Part shown: positions 38,325 through 47,228 of the stretch, piece after piece | Layout of the letters: the number at the start of each line of letters is the position of its first letter | How positions within the stretch are numbered: the stretch's first letter is position 1 | Source of the DNA: Granulosicoccus sp. | GTDB lineage: Bacteria; Pseudomonadota; Gammaproteobacteria; Granulosicoccales; Granulosicoccaceae | Assembly: GCA_020627685.1 (NCBI GenBank) | Contig: JAHDGK010000011.1 | Location: forward strand, 25,107 to 89,106 | Direction of reading: 5' to 3' | DNA: 64,000 nucleotides | The notes under the pieces: model-generated | The model's input: only the letters and a program-made list of their open reading frames with translations | Told to the model about the DNA's origin: nothing | Database searches by the model: none | Position numbers and translations under genes: made by a program

Positions 38325-39407
38325 CTATGCGGTAAATTTGCTTCCTTCTGTGCTGTGCCGAGTATCTTGTTTCACTATAGCCGCAACGGTTGCATTCATA
38401 TTTAGATGCCCTTGCACCTGACCGTTTTCATCTAAAACATTGACGGTTGTTGAATTTGACTCGGACATTACCCTGGCGACAACTTCCAGGTTATCACTGC
38501 AATTAACTTCAATAGCCGTTGATGAATCAGCACCCGGCTCCATCACACTGTCGGCCCGCACGACGCGCGCACGGTTCACGTCTTTCACGAAGTTCTGAAT
38601 GTATTCGTCAGCAGGTTCCAGAACAATGTCTTGCCCTGTTCCTTCCTGAATGATCTCACCATCTCGCAAGATGGCAATTCTATCTCCCAGACGCAACGCT
38701 TCATCGACATCATGAGTGATAAAGACAATGGTTTTATGAAGCTCTTTTTGTAAATCTAACAGCACTGATTGCATATCCATGCGTATTAACGGATCGAGCG
38801 CAGAGAAGGCTTCATCCATAAGAAGCAACGGTGCATCGTTGGTTAACGCCCTGGCTAAACCGACACGTTGCTGCATACCGCCTGACAACTGATTCGGATA
38901 ATTATCTTCAAATCCTGCAAGCCCGACACGATCTATCCATCGGCGCGCTTCAGTCTCTTGCTTTTCACGAGGCACGCCCTGCACTTCAAGGCCATAAACA
39001 ACGTTATTCAAGACGGTGCGATGAGGCAGCAGCGCAAATTTCTGGAATACCATGGCTGTTTGGTGCCGACGGAATGTGCGCAGAGCACCTGCCCCCATCT
39101 TACAAACGTCTTCACCACCCACCACCACTTCACCGACAGTGGGATCGATCAAGCGATTGATATGCCGAATAAGTGTTGACTTTCCGGAACCGGATAAACC
39201 CATGACAACTTGGATGGAACCAGCCGGCATCGATAAATTAATATCTTTAAGGCCGAGCACATGACTATGCTTTTCTTGCAGTTCCTGTTTCGTCATACCC
39301 TCTTTGACAGCGTCCATAAAGGCACCGGGACGCTTACCAAAAATCTTGTACAGACCACGAATGTCTATGCTTGAATTACTATTCGAAGCAGCAGCATCAT
39401 TTGCCAT
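38325..39407 (-). CDS. proV: Glycine betaine/proline ABC transporter ATP-binding protein
   Basis: 360 residues from the ATG at 39407, which has GGAGGAA before it. The frame extends 19 codons upstream inside the permease gene, but the site decides the start. Walker A GLSGSGKST, signature LSGGMQQRVGLARAL, Walker B LLLMDEAFSALDPLIR and a HDVDEAL loop are present. The C-terminal regulatory part holds at most one degenerate CBS-like segment, where OpuAA/ProV usually has two. Overlaps the permease by 11 bases. Confidence 0.95.
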   Translation of the reverse strand: MANDAAASNSNSSIDIRGLYKIFGKRPGAFMDAVKEGMTKQELQEKHSHVLGLKDINLSMPAGSIQVVMGLSGSGKSTLIRHINRLIDPTVGEVVVGGEDVCKMGAGALRTFRRHQTAMVFQKFALLPHRTVLNNVVYGLEVQGVPREKQETEARRWIDRVGLAGFEDNYPNQLSGGMQQRVGLARALTNDAPLLLMDEAFSALDPLIRMDMQSVLLDLQKELHKTIVFITHDVDEALRLGDRIAILRDGEIIQEGTGQDIVLEPADEYIQNFVKDVNRARVVRADSVMEPGADSSTAIEVNCSDNLEVVARVMSESNSTTVNVLDENGQVQGHLNMNATVAAIVKQDTRHSTEGSKFTA

Positions 39408-40287
39408 GGACTTCCTCCGAGTGGGCCTGCAAACGTTTGCCGTAAGCCTGACTAACGCGATCAAAGATAATGGCTACACCCACAATGGCTAAGCCATTGA
39501 ACATGCCCAAGGTAAAGTACTGATTGGCAATAGCTTGCAAGACCGGTTGCCCTAGTCCCTTAACACCGATCATGGAAGCAATAACAACGAGCGCTAGCGC
39601 CATCATGATGGTTTGGTTTATGCCCGCCATAATGGTCGGCATTGCTAACGGTATCTGAACATTCTTTAAGCGCTGCCAGGCGGATGAACCGAACGCATCG
39701 GCGGCTTCTAATACTTCCTTATCTACCATGCGTATGCCCAAATTGGTCAGACGGATGATGGGAGGAATAGCATAGATAACCACTGCCAGAAGACCCGGGA
39801 CTTTACCAATACCTAGCAGCATAACCACCGGAATGAGATAAACAAATCCGGGCATCGTTTGCATTATGTCGAGTACCGGGGTAATCAAAGATTGGAGCTT
39901 GTCTGATTTAGACATAGCAATCCCTATCGGGATACCGATAACAATCGAGACAAACGTCGACACCAACATGATGGAGATGGTACGCATGGTGTTGTCCCAC
40001 ATATCGAAGTATCCGATTAACACCATCGTGAGAAATGTCATAAGAGTGATTTTCCAGCTACGACTGGCGAACCACGCTATTAAAACAATACCGGCGAGAA
40101 TAATAGGCCAAGGGGTATCGAGTAAAAATTTTTCAGACCAAATAAGCATTTGCTTTATAGGCTCAAAAAAGGCTTCTACCGTATCACCGTGCTCCCGAGT
40201 CCAGGCACGAAATCCACCATCAATACTTTTTTTGAGCGCACGTAGCGCCGATTTATCCATCGCTGGAAATTCAGTCAACCACTCCAC
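39397..40287 (-). CDS. proW: Glycine betaine/proline ABC transporter permease
   Basis: 296 residues. An N-terminal cytoplasmic or periplasmic helix region is followed by six or so membrane segments and the EAA loop EAADAFGSSAWQRLKNVQIPLAMPTIMAG that docks the ATPase. MQTMPGFVYLIPVVMLLGIG is typical of OpuAB/ProW. Middle gene of the importer; the upstream proX is separated by an intercistronic hairpin. Confidence 0.95.
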   Translation of the reverse strand: MEWLTEFPAMDKSALRALKKSIDGGFRAWTREHGDTVEAFFEPIKQMLIWSEKFLLDTPWPIILAGIVLIAWFASRSWKITLMTFLTMVLIGYFDMWDNTMRTISIMLVSTFVSIVIGIPIGIAMSKSDKLQSLITPVLDIMQTMPGFVYLIPVVMLLGIGKVPGLLAVVIYAIPPIIRLTNLGIRMVDKEVLEAADAFGSSAWQRLKNVQIPLAMPTIMAGINQTIMMALALVVIASMIGVKGLGQPVLQAIANQYFTLGMFNGLAIVGVAIIFDRVSQAYGKRLQAHSEEVHGK

Positions 40288-40315
40288 AGAACTGTTCTCC
40301 GAGTTAGAAAAGAAA

Positions 40316-40337
40316 AAAGGCGACCGAAGCCGCCTTT
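40316..40337 (-). terminator. Intercistronic terminator between proX and proW
   Basis: On the minus strand the stem GGCGGC-TTCG-GTCGCC (40319-40334) has a stable UUCG loop and is followed by a run of T residues. It lies between the proX stop and the proW start, 29 bases before the latter. This suggests partial termination so that the binding protein is made in excess over the permease and ATPase. Confidence 0.75.
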
Positions 40338-40359
40338 CGTCCGGATCTTAATTAGGCAA

Positions 40360-41361
40360 TTATAGCGAGGACTTCACTTTAGCCATTGCATCTTCAGAAA
40401 CCCAACCACCCCAGACATTTTCGTAGTTTTCCAGGAAGTGCTGAGCCGCTTCTTCACCAGTTGCCTGGTTGTCGGCCATCCAAGCTAGCAGAACGTTTAC
40501 CGTGTCGTTCTTCCAGCTACGAGTGCTGATGTAATCCATCGCGACACCGGCTTTTTCAGCGAAATCATCAGTCACTACACTGAATACTTCACTCTTTGCC
40601 CAACCGTTGACCTTAGGTGCTTCACAATCTAATACTGCAGTACAGGTATCCCAATGCTCTTTGTCATGTGGGCCCATGTCCAGCTTAACCATCTCGTAGC
40701 GACCTAGAATGGCAGTTGGCGACCAGTAGTAGCCCAACCAACCTTCACCGCGCTCGTAAGCTTTTGCAATTGAACCGTCAAGACCGGCAGATGAACCTGT
40801 GTCGACTAATTCAAAACCTTTGTCTTCGCCACCGTAAGCGGTGAAAAGGTTGCCAGTAGTGATCTGACAGTTCCAACCAGCCGGGCAGTTATGAACTGCA
40901 CCCATTGAATCATCTTCAGGCGCTGGGAAAAGGTCAGGACGCTCGAGAGCATCTGCAGGTGTTTTGATTTCCGGGTTTGCATCTGCAATGTACTTAGGAA
41001 TCCACCAGCCTTCTTCGCCACCGTCAGAGAGAATTTCAGCTGCGATGATCATCTCACCTTCTGCGACAGCCGCATCGAGCGGTGCACGTACAGCGTTGAC
41101 CCACAATTCAGGGGCTAGATCGGGCTCGCCCTTCTCGTTCATGGATGTGAATGTTGGCATGGTGTCACCTGCTACCAATTCCGCATTACATCCGTAGCCA
41201 TCGCTAAGAATACGCTTGTCAATTTCAGCGATTAACTCAGCAGAAGCCCAGTTCATACTAGCGATGGTTATATCGCCACACTCGTCTGCGGCAACCGCGT
41301 TCTGGCCAGCCATAAGTCCTGCAGCAGCAACAGCTGCTGCCAGATATCTTTTCTTCAGCAT
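40360..41361 (-). CDS. proX: Glycine betaine/proline ABC transporter substrate-binding protein
   Basis: 333 residues from the ATG at 41361, with AGAGGAA before it. The upstream ATG at 41418 would place 19 residues before the signal peptide. The signal MLKKRYLAAAVAAAGLMAGQNAVAA is cleaved before DECGD. OpuAC-type fold with WASAELIAEIDKRIL, GDTMPTF and NLFTAYGGEDKGFE; several aromatic residues (GEGWLGYYWSPTAI) could line the betaine pocket. Substrate inferred from family only; choline or another betaine is possible. Confidence 0.93.
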   Translation of the reverse strand: MLKKRYLAAAVAAAGLMAGQNAVAADECGDITIASMNWASAELIAEIDKRILSDGYGCNAELVAGDTMPTFTSMNEKGEPDLAPELWVNAVRAPLDAAVAEGEMIIAAEILSDGGEEGWWIPKYIADANPEIKTPADALERPDLFPAPEDDSMGAVHNCPAGWNCQITTGNLFTAYGGEDKGFELVDTGSSAGLDGSIAKAYERGEGWLGYYWSPTAILGRYEMVKLDMGPHDKEHWDTCTAVLDCEAPKVNGWAKSEVFSVVTDDFAEKAGVAMDYISTRSWKNDTVNVLLAWMADNQATGEEAAQHFLENYENVWGGWVSEDAMAKVKSSL

Positions 41362-41592
41362 AAATTCCTCTAAGTGGTACTTGTTAGTGTTGTGGCGCAA
41401 TGATACGTGGCTAGGCACAAGTGAATTGAGCGTCAGGACAATAATCCAACAAGATGCGTCGCGTTCAGAACATAAGCTGATCGAAATGCGCCATACGTTA
41501 CGAAACAGAACACTATGAGGCTGATAGGCAATTCACAACATGTCGATTGCTGTGATGAACAGCACAGATAGCAAAGCCTTTCCTATAGGCAC

Positions 41593-41646
41593 AAAAAAGC
41601 CGCTTTCTCAAACAGACGTGATGTCTGCTTGGGAGAAGCGGCTTTT
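41593..41646 (-). terminator. Intrinsic terminator after ahcY
   Basis: Long imperfect hairpin: AAGCCGCTT and AAGCGGCTT outer arms, CAGAC/GTCTG inner arms, loop near 41618-41622. On the minus strand it is followed by six T residues. Lies 77 bases beyond the ahcY stop. The remainder of the 361-bp gap (41362-41722) contains the proX upstream region, in which I see no clear promoter. Confidence 0.8.
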
Positions 41647-41722
41647 CTCAGAGGCCAAACTACGCGGCCCCTGGATGCATCAAAGACTACAGTGCTGAGT
41701 CTCCGAGCTTACTAAAGAGCGA

Positions 41723-43033
41723 CTAGTAGCGATAATGATTCGGCTTGTATGGGCCTTCTGTTGCCAGACCCAAATAATCGCTTTGCTCATCATTAAGAGT
41801 CGTTAGTTTCACGCCAATTTTCTTCAAGTGCAGACGGGCAACCTTCTCGTCCAACTCTTTAGGTAGAACGTGAACATCGACCGTGTACTGATCGCTTCGC
41901 TCCCATAATTCGATTTGAGCAAGTACTTGGTTCGTGAATGAAGCTGACATAACGAAGCTAGGATGACCCGTACCACAACCCAAGTTAACGAGACGACCTT
42001 CAGCAAGTAGAGTGATTCGCTTACCGTCAGGGAAGATGACTTGATCGACCTGAGGCTTGATGTTTTCCCATGTGTATTGACGCAAACCAGCAACATCAAT
42101 TTCGTTGTCGAAGTGACCAATGTTACAAACGATGGCCTCGTTCTTTAACGCTTTCATGTGGTCATGGGTTACGACGTTTACATTACCCGTGGCTGTAACA
42201 ACGATGTCTACTTGATCAGCAACATCATCCATGACAACAACGCGATAGCCTTCCATCGCCGCCTGAAGCGCACAGATTGGGTCAACTTCAGTTACCCATA
42301 CTGTTGCACCCATACCGCGAAACGCTTGTGCACAGCCCTTACCGACATCTCCGTAGCCAAGAACGACGGCAATCTTGCCGGCAACCATGACGTCAGTTGC
42401 GCGCTTGATACCATCGAGCAGTGACTCACGGCAACCGTACAGGTTATCGAATTTTGATTTAGTCACAGAATCGTTAACGTTGATGGCAGGTACTTTCAAT
42501 TCGCCTTTTTTAGCCATCTCGACTAAACGATGAACGCCGGTTGTGGTCTCTTCTGAAAGACCTTTGATATCTGCCATCAGTTCGGGGTAGTCGTTATGCA
42601 TCATGACAGTCAAATCGCCACCGTCATCAAGAATAAGATTTGGAACCCAACCGTTAGGGCCTTTAATAGTCTGGTGTATGCACCAATCAAACTCTTCATC
42701 AGTCTCGCCTTTCCATGCGAACACTGGAATGCCTGCAGCAGCAATAGCGGCAGCAGCGTGATCTTGAGTTGAGAAAATGTTGCACGAAGACCAACGGATT
42801 TCAGCACCTAACTCAGCTAGCGTTTCGATCAGAACCGCCGTTTGAATAGTCATGTGCAGACATCCAGCAATGCGCGCACCTTTGAGGGGCTCTTTTCCGG
42901 CGTATTCTTCACGCAATGCCATCAAGCCAGGCATTTCGTGCTCGGCCATGGCAATTTCTTTGCGGCCGAAATCAGCGAGTGAGATATCGGCGACTTTGAA
43001 ATCACCGGTCATTTCGTTAGCAGAAGCATTCAT
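41723..43033 (-). CDS. ahcY: Adenosylhomocysteinase
   Basis: Hydrolyses S-adenosylhomocysteine to adenosine and homocysteine. 436 residues. [17 protein letters not shown] is the NAD site, and [28 protein letters not shown] and the C-terminal [10 protein letters not shown] are diagnostic. Twenty-eight bases downstream of metK, so the SAM cycle's synthesis and disposal steps share a transcript. Its own terminator follows. Confidence 0.98.
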   Translation of the reverse strand: MNASANEMTGDFKVADISLADFGRKEIAMAEHEMPGLMALREEYAGKEPLKGARIAGCLHMTIQTAVLIETLAELGAEIRWSSCNIFSTQDHAAAAIAAAGIPVFAWKGETDEEFDWCIHQTIKGPNGWVPNLILDDGGDLTVMMHNDYPELMADIKGLSEETTTGVHRLVEMAKKGELKVPAINVNDSVTKSKFDNLYGCRESLLDGIKRATDVMVAGKIAVVLGYGDVGKGCAQAFRGMGATVWVTEVDPICALQAAMEGYRVVVMDDVADQVDIVVTATGNVNVVTHDHMKALKNEAIVCNIGHFDNEIDVAGLRQYTWENIKPQVDQVIFPDGKRITLLAEGRLVNLGCGTGHPSFVMSASFTNQVLAQIELWERSDQYTVDVHVLPKELDEKVARLHLKKIGVKLTTLNDEQSDYLGLATEGPYKPNHYRY

Positions 43034-43061
43034 AGTTAATCTGTCTCAGTAAAATAGTAAG

Positions 43062-44231
43062 TTAGGAAAGGCCTGCTGCTTGACGCAAGGCGTCTGCACG
43101 GTCTGTCTTTTCCCAAGTGAAATCCGGATGCTCACGACCGAAGTGGCCATAAGCTGCAGTCTGCTGATAAATAGGACGGATAAGATCGAGCATAGTCACG
43201 ATGCCATACGGGCGAAGATCAAATACATCACGAACAATTTCTTCGATACGACGATCGTCAATTTTCCCAGTGCCGAACGTGTCGACGGTAATCGACGTAG
43301 GCTCAGCAACACCGATGGCGTAGGAGACCTGTATTTCACATTTGTCCGCCAGTTGCGCGGCGACAATATTCTTTGCTACGTATCGGCCAGCATAAGCCGC
43401 TGAACGGTCAACTTTCGATGGGTCTTTTCCGGAGAATGCTCCACCACCGTGACGCGCCATACCACCGTAGGTATCAACAATAATTTTTCGACCTGTCAGA
43501 CCACAGTCGCCAACAGGGCCACCGATTTCAAAAATACCAGTTGGGTTTATGTGAATATTTTCTTGAGGGCAGCCAGCGAGCCAGTCTGCGGGCAGCACAG
43601 GCTTTAGGATGTGCTCCATAACCGCTTCACGCAGATCTGCCAGGGCAATATCAGGATCGTGCTGAGTCGACAGTACCAGGGCATCTATTCCGACCGGCTT
43701 GCCATCTTGGTAACGCAGCGTTACTTGGCTCTTGGCATCTGGACGCAACCACTCAAGCGTGCCATCACGACGGACTTTCGATTGCTGTTCAACCAATCGA
43801 TGTGAGTATGTAATTGGCGCAGGCATCAAAACATCAGTTTCGTTGTTCGCATAGCCGAACATTAAACCCTGGTCACCCGCCCCCTGCTCTTCAGGAGCAG
43901 AGCGATCAACGCCCGCGGCAATATGAGGTGACTGCTTGCCAATACCGTTCAGTACTGCGCAGGTATCTCCGTCAAAACCGACAGCTGAGCGGTCATAGCC
44001 GATTTCACAAACCGTTTTTCGAACCAATGCTTCCAGATCAACATAAGCCGAGGTGGTGATCTCTCCGGCAATAATAACCAGGCCCGTTTTGACCATCGTT
44101 TCGCACGCCACACGAGCGCCTTTGTCTTCAGCGAGGATCGCATCAAGTACGGCATCCGAGATTTGGTCAGCCATTTTATCGGGATGACCTTCAGATACTG
44201 ATTCGGAAGTAAAAATATAGTCTTGCGTCAT
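43062..44231 (-). CDS. metK: S-adenosylmethionine synthetase
   Basis: 389 residues. [24 protein letters not shown], the ATP-binding [12 protein letters not shown] and the P-loop-like [18 protein letters not shown] motifs are intact. It provides SAM for the methyltransferases and radical SAM enzymes in this window (RsmA, RlmI, LipA, MiaB). I searched its 210-bp upstream region and saw no convincing SAM or SAH riboswitch. Confidence 0.98.
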   Translation of the reverse strand: MTQDYIFTSESVSEGHPDKMADQISDAVLDAILAEDKGARVACETMVKTGLVIIAGEITTSAYVDLEALVRKTVCEIGYDRSAVGFDGDTCAVLNGIGKQSPHIAAGVDRSAPEEQGAGDQGLMFGYANNETDVLMPAPITYSHRLVEQQSKVRRDGTLEWLRPDAKSQVTLRYQDGKPVGIDALVLSTQHDPDIALADLREAVMEHILKPVLPADWLAGCPQENIHINPTGIFEIGGPVGDCGLTGRKIIVDTYGGMARHGGGAFSGKDPSKVDRSAAYAGRYVAKNIVAAQLADKCEIQVSYAIGVAEPTSITVDTFGTGKIDDRRIEEIVRDVFDLRPYGIVTMLDLIRPIYQQTAAYGHFGREHPDFTWEKTDRADALRQAAGLS

Positions 44232-44377
44232 TACGTACGTCTCAATTGGTGATCTTTGCTATTGTACCTATAAACACATAAAGATTTACTTATATCAGTG
44301 TTTCAATAGCGTTATTTTGTGTTCTATTAGCGTATTACGGGCCAATTCCGGGGTATTACGCCCCGAGCATCCAAGAT

Positions 44378-44407
44378 TTCACAGGTCTGGACAGCCCCAC
44401 GTATAAT
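44378..44407 (+). promoter_or_regulatory. Candidate sigma-70 promoter of the glutathione transferase gene
   Basis: TTCACA (44378-44383, five of six to TTGACA) and a perfect TATAAT (44402-44407) are separated by 18 bases. The GTG start lies 35 bases further, leaving a short leader. Position, spacing and orientation fit. Confidence 0.6.
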
Positions 44408-44441
44408 TCCAGCACTCTCAATCGACGTTGGAACCACGCCT

Positions 44442-45140
44442 GTGCACCTAAGTGATCACCCGATTTCTCAACGCTGGCCCGCGCAGCACCCGGACAGGGT
44501 CCAGCTCTATTCTTTCCCAACCCCCAACGGCGTGAAGGTTTCCATTGCGTTGGAAGAAATGGAAATCCCGTATGAGGCCCATACCGTCAAAATCAGCGGT
44601 GACCAGCACACTGAGGAATTTCGTGCGCTTAACCCGAATGGAAAGATACCCGCCATCATTGACCCGAATGGCGCCGGGGGCGAACTTGTCACGCTTTGGG
44701 AATCCGGCGCCATCCTGTTGTACTTGGCCGAGAAATCCGGACAACTGATGCCAAAAGACTCTCAGGGGCGAGCGTCAACAATGCAGTGGCTGATGTTCCA
44801 GATGGGAGGTCTGGGTCCGATGTTCGGTCAGTATGGCTACTTTTCCAAGTTCGCCGGCAAAGAGATTGAAGACCCTCGACCCAAGGAGCGTTACGTATCA
44901 GAATCCAAGCGCCTATTGGGCGTGTTGGAACAACAACTTTCAAAGACCGCTTATGTGTCTGGTGACGAATATTCGATAGCAGACATCGCTATTTTTCCTT
45001 GGCTGCGTGCTGCAAAAGACTTCTACAATGCGGGAGACGATTTTCAGATGGCTTCGTTTACTCATACGATGAGCTACCTGGAAACGTGTTTGGCAAGACC
45101 TGCAGTCGTGCGAGGCTTGCAAGTTCCCCCGCGCGAATAA
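44442..45140 (+). CDS. Glutathione S-transferase family protein (YghU/YfcG type)
   Basis: 232 residues, GTG start. The thioredoxin-fold half has QLYSFPTPNGVKVSIALEEM, the cis-proline region NPNGKIPAI and LWESGAILLYLAEK; the helical half has MQWLMFQMGGLGPMFGQ and YSIADIAIFPWL. This is the Nu-class pattern (TPNGxKxS), with members active as disulfide-bond oxidoreductases. Its stop overlaps the next gene's ATG by one base. Confidence 0.92.
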   Translation: MHLSDHPISQRWPAQHPDRVQLYSFPTPNGVKVSIALEEMEIPYEAHTVKISGDQHTEEFRALNPNGKIPAIIDPNGAGGELVTLWESGAILLYLAEKSGQLMPKDSQGRASTMQWLMFQMGGLGPMFGQYGYFSKFAGKEIEDPRPKERYVSESKRLLGVLEQQLSKTAYVSGDEYSIADIAIFPWLRAAKDFYNAGDDFQMASFTHTMSYLETCLARPAVVRGLQVPPRE

Positions 45141-46663
45141 TGTTCGCTGTGGGCACAAGGAAAAGCATTTTAAAGTTGTTAGCCAGTGCGGCAACGGTTG
45201 TCGCACTAAGCGCGTGTAATGGAGATTCCGCACCAACGCAGGTTTCCGAGCGACCCGAACCACTAGGCCAAACGGAATCGAACCGAAACACTGCGCGGAC
45301 AGGAAGACTCGGGCTTAGGTCTCGCATCGCCTACTCCGATATCCAGAGCTTAATAGAAATAAGTCTTCCCGATACTTATCCGGTTCAAGACTCGCAACGG
45401 GTATGCAAAAAAATATTCGGGCTAAAGGCCTGTGGTACGGCTCGCTGGGACTTAAACGTGGAGCGCCGTGGAGAAATCGACGTCACCGGAAAAGACCAGC
45501 ACATTCAAGTTAAGGCGCCCATTGCATTTAGTGGCGTCGTCGGCATTGATGGCGGCGTTGCGAAAGCTCTAGGACTATCAGACATCGATGTCAGTGGAGC
45601 TGTACTGGCGAATATCAAGCTTGGTCTGGATATCGAGTCAAATTGGTGTCCCGTCATTAGTGTATCTGTTGACTACAACTGGACAGAAACGCCTACCGCG
45701 GTTTGGCGAGGTAGCGTCGACCTGAGTATGGAATCGGTGGTGAACGATGCTTTGGACAAACAGCTTTCCACTCTTCAGCCACGAATTAACGAACTCATAG
45801 ATTGTGAAGCATTCCGCGAGCAGCTTCAGGCCCAATGGCGTAGCTATAGTTTTGCCTTTGATTTGCCTGTAGACGAGCTTCAGAACGACACCAGTAAGAT
45901 GCATCTTAACTTTACACCTTCAGCATTTAGCTTTTCCGGACTACATACTGAAGACACAAGAATAGGTCTCGGCTTCGCGATCGACGGCATCACGCTATTC
46001 GAACCTCAGGCATTGGCGCCAAAAACGATTCCCCTACCCGCATTAGAGAAAATTGCGTATCAAAACAGTCGATCAGAATTTGACATCCTCTTTAGAGCAA
46101 CCTATGACCAACTTGAACAAATTATTCTCCCATCTGTTCAAGGTAAAACCTACACAGCAGATTCCCCAGCTGGTGCAGCATCTGTCACCGTATCTTCTAT
46201 AGCATTGTCAGGCAGCACTCAAGGAGTGACCGTATCGGTGGACTTCATCGCCAATTTACCCGGCAGTCGTAAGCACACATCCGGCACCTTGTTCCTAAGC
46301 GCGCGGCCAGTGGTTAACACCGCACTAGAACAAATTTCAATTTCCGATTTACAGATAACTAAAGTCATTGACTCGAAATTGTGGGATCTGATAGGACGTA
46401 TTTTCGAGACTCAAATCATCTCCGCAATTGAAAAAAATGCGCTCATAAACTATTCAGAAAAACGTCAAGAGCTTGAAGAGAAATTAACCTTGCAACTACA
46501 AGATGAAAATCGTACTGCCGGTTTAATGGTGAATCCAACTAACTTATCTATTTCAGTACTCGATATATTTCCCGAAAAAGATGCATTGGCTGCCATGGCA
46601 AGGGTAAGCGCTGAGCTGGACATTGACGTCCCCTTGAATCTAATAAAAACCCCAATTCAATAA
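45140..46663 (+). CDS. DUF4403 family lipoprotein
   Basis: 507 residues. The signal sequence ends in lipobox VALSAC, so it is a likely lipoprotein exported by Sec and processed by Lgt/LspA/Lnt. The body follows the DUF4403 pattern (ISLPDTYPVQ, a cysteine pair in VCKKIFGLKACGTARW, LPVDELQ, and repeated amphipathic strands) resembling lipid-binding TULIP-like proteins; that fold is my inference. The open frame extends upstream through the GST gene, but the ATG overlapping its stop is the clear start. Confidence 0.85.
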   Translation: MFAVGTRKSILKLLASAATVVALSACNGDSAPTQVSERPEPLGQTESNRNTARTGRLGLRSRIAYSDIQSLIEISLPDTYPVQDSQRVCKKIFGLKACGTARWDLNVERRGEIDVTGKDQHIQVKAPIAFSGVVGIDGGVAKALGLSDIDVSGAVLANIKLGLDIESNWCPVISVSVDYNWTETPTAVWRGSVDLSMESVVNDALDKQLSTLQPRINELIDCEAFREQLQAQWRSYSFAFDLPVDELQNDTSKMHLNFTPSAFSFSGLHTEDTRIGLGFAIDGITLFEPQALAPKTIPLPALEKIAYQNSRSEFDILFRATYDQLEQIILPSVQGKTYTADSPAGAASVTVSSIALSGSTQGVTVSVDFIANLPGSRKHTSGTLFLSARPVVNTALEQISISDLQITKVIDSKLWDLIGRIFETQIISAIEKNALINYSEKRQELEEKLTLQLQDENRTAGLMVNPTNLSISVLDIFPEKDALAAMARVSAELDIDVPLNLIKTPIQ

Positions 46664-46684
46664 ACACAGGCTCGGAGAATACCG

Positions 46685-47224
46685 GTGGCTAAATCATTAC
46701 AAGAGCAACTTCGTCAAGCTGGATTAGCAAACCAGAAGCAAGTTGTAAAAGCTCGCAAAGCGAAGAACACAAAAGAGAAAATGCAACGCAAGGGCGTGGC
46801 TGTAACCGATGAAGCCGCCGACTTGGTTAAACAGCGAGAGGCTGAGAAATTAGCCAAAGACCGTGCTTTGAATGATGCTAAGAACAAAGCCGCCGAAGAG
46901 CGTGCCATTCAAGCTCAAATACAACAGATGGTTACGCTGAATGCCATTGAGGAGCGGGGCGACGTCGAATATGGATTCGAATACAACGGGAAAATTCGAA
47001 ATATATTCATCACCAATGAGTTACGTAAAGCGCTCATTAACGGCGTTCTTTCTATCGTTGGCACATCAGAAACTGAATCAATCGTCCCGAGGAAAGTTGC
47101 ACAAAAAATTGCGGAGAGAGACGAGAGCTGGGTGTTGTTGATGAACAACAAGAATGATGGTGAGAGCACACCAGCAGATGATGAATACGCCGGTTACGAA
47201 GTACCCGATGATTTGATGTGGTAA
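46685..47224 (+). CDS. DUF2058 family protein (YaiL-like)
   Basis: 179 residues, GTG start. The start AKSLQEQLRQAGL is the family signature. A highly charged coiled-coil region (about 18-85, rich in Lys, Glu, Ala) is followed by a small C-terminal domain (GDVEYGFEYNGKIRNIFI... DESWVLLMNN). Nucleoprotein-like; function unknown. Convergent with the GGDEF-EAL gene, four bases apart. Confidence 0.9.
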   Translation: MAKSLQEQLRQAGLANQKQVVKARKAKNTKEKMQRKGVAVTDEAADLVKQREAEKLAKDRALNDAKNKAAEERAIQAQIQQMVTLNAIEERGDVEYGFEYNGKIRNIFITNELRKALINGVLSIVGTSETESIVPRKVAQKIAERDESWVLLMNNKNDGESTPADDEYAGYEVPDDLMW

Positions 47225-47228
47225 AAAA

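Noticed and set aside
44232-44441. SAM or SAH riboswitch upstream of metK
   Set aside because: Only a short GGGG/CCCC hairpin is present; the conserved cores of these riboswitches are not seen.
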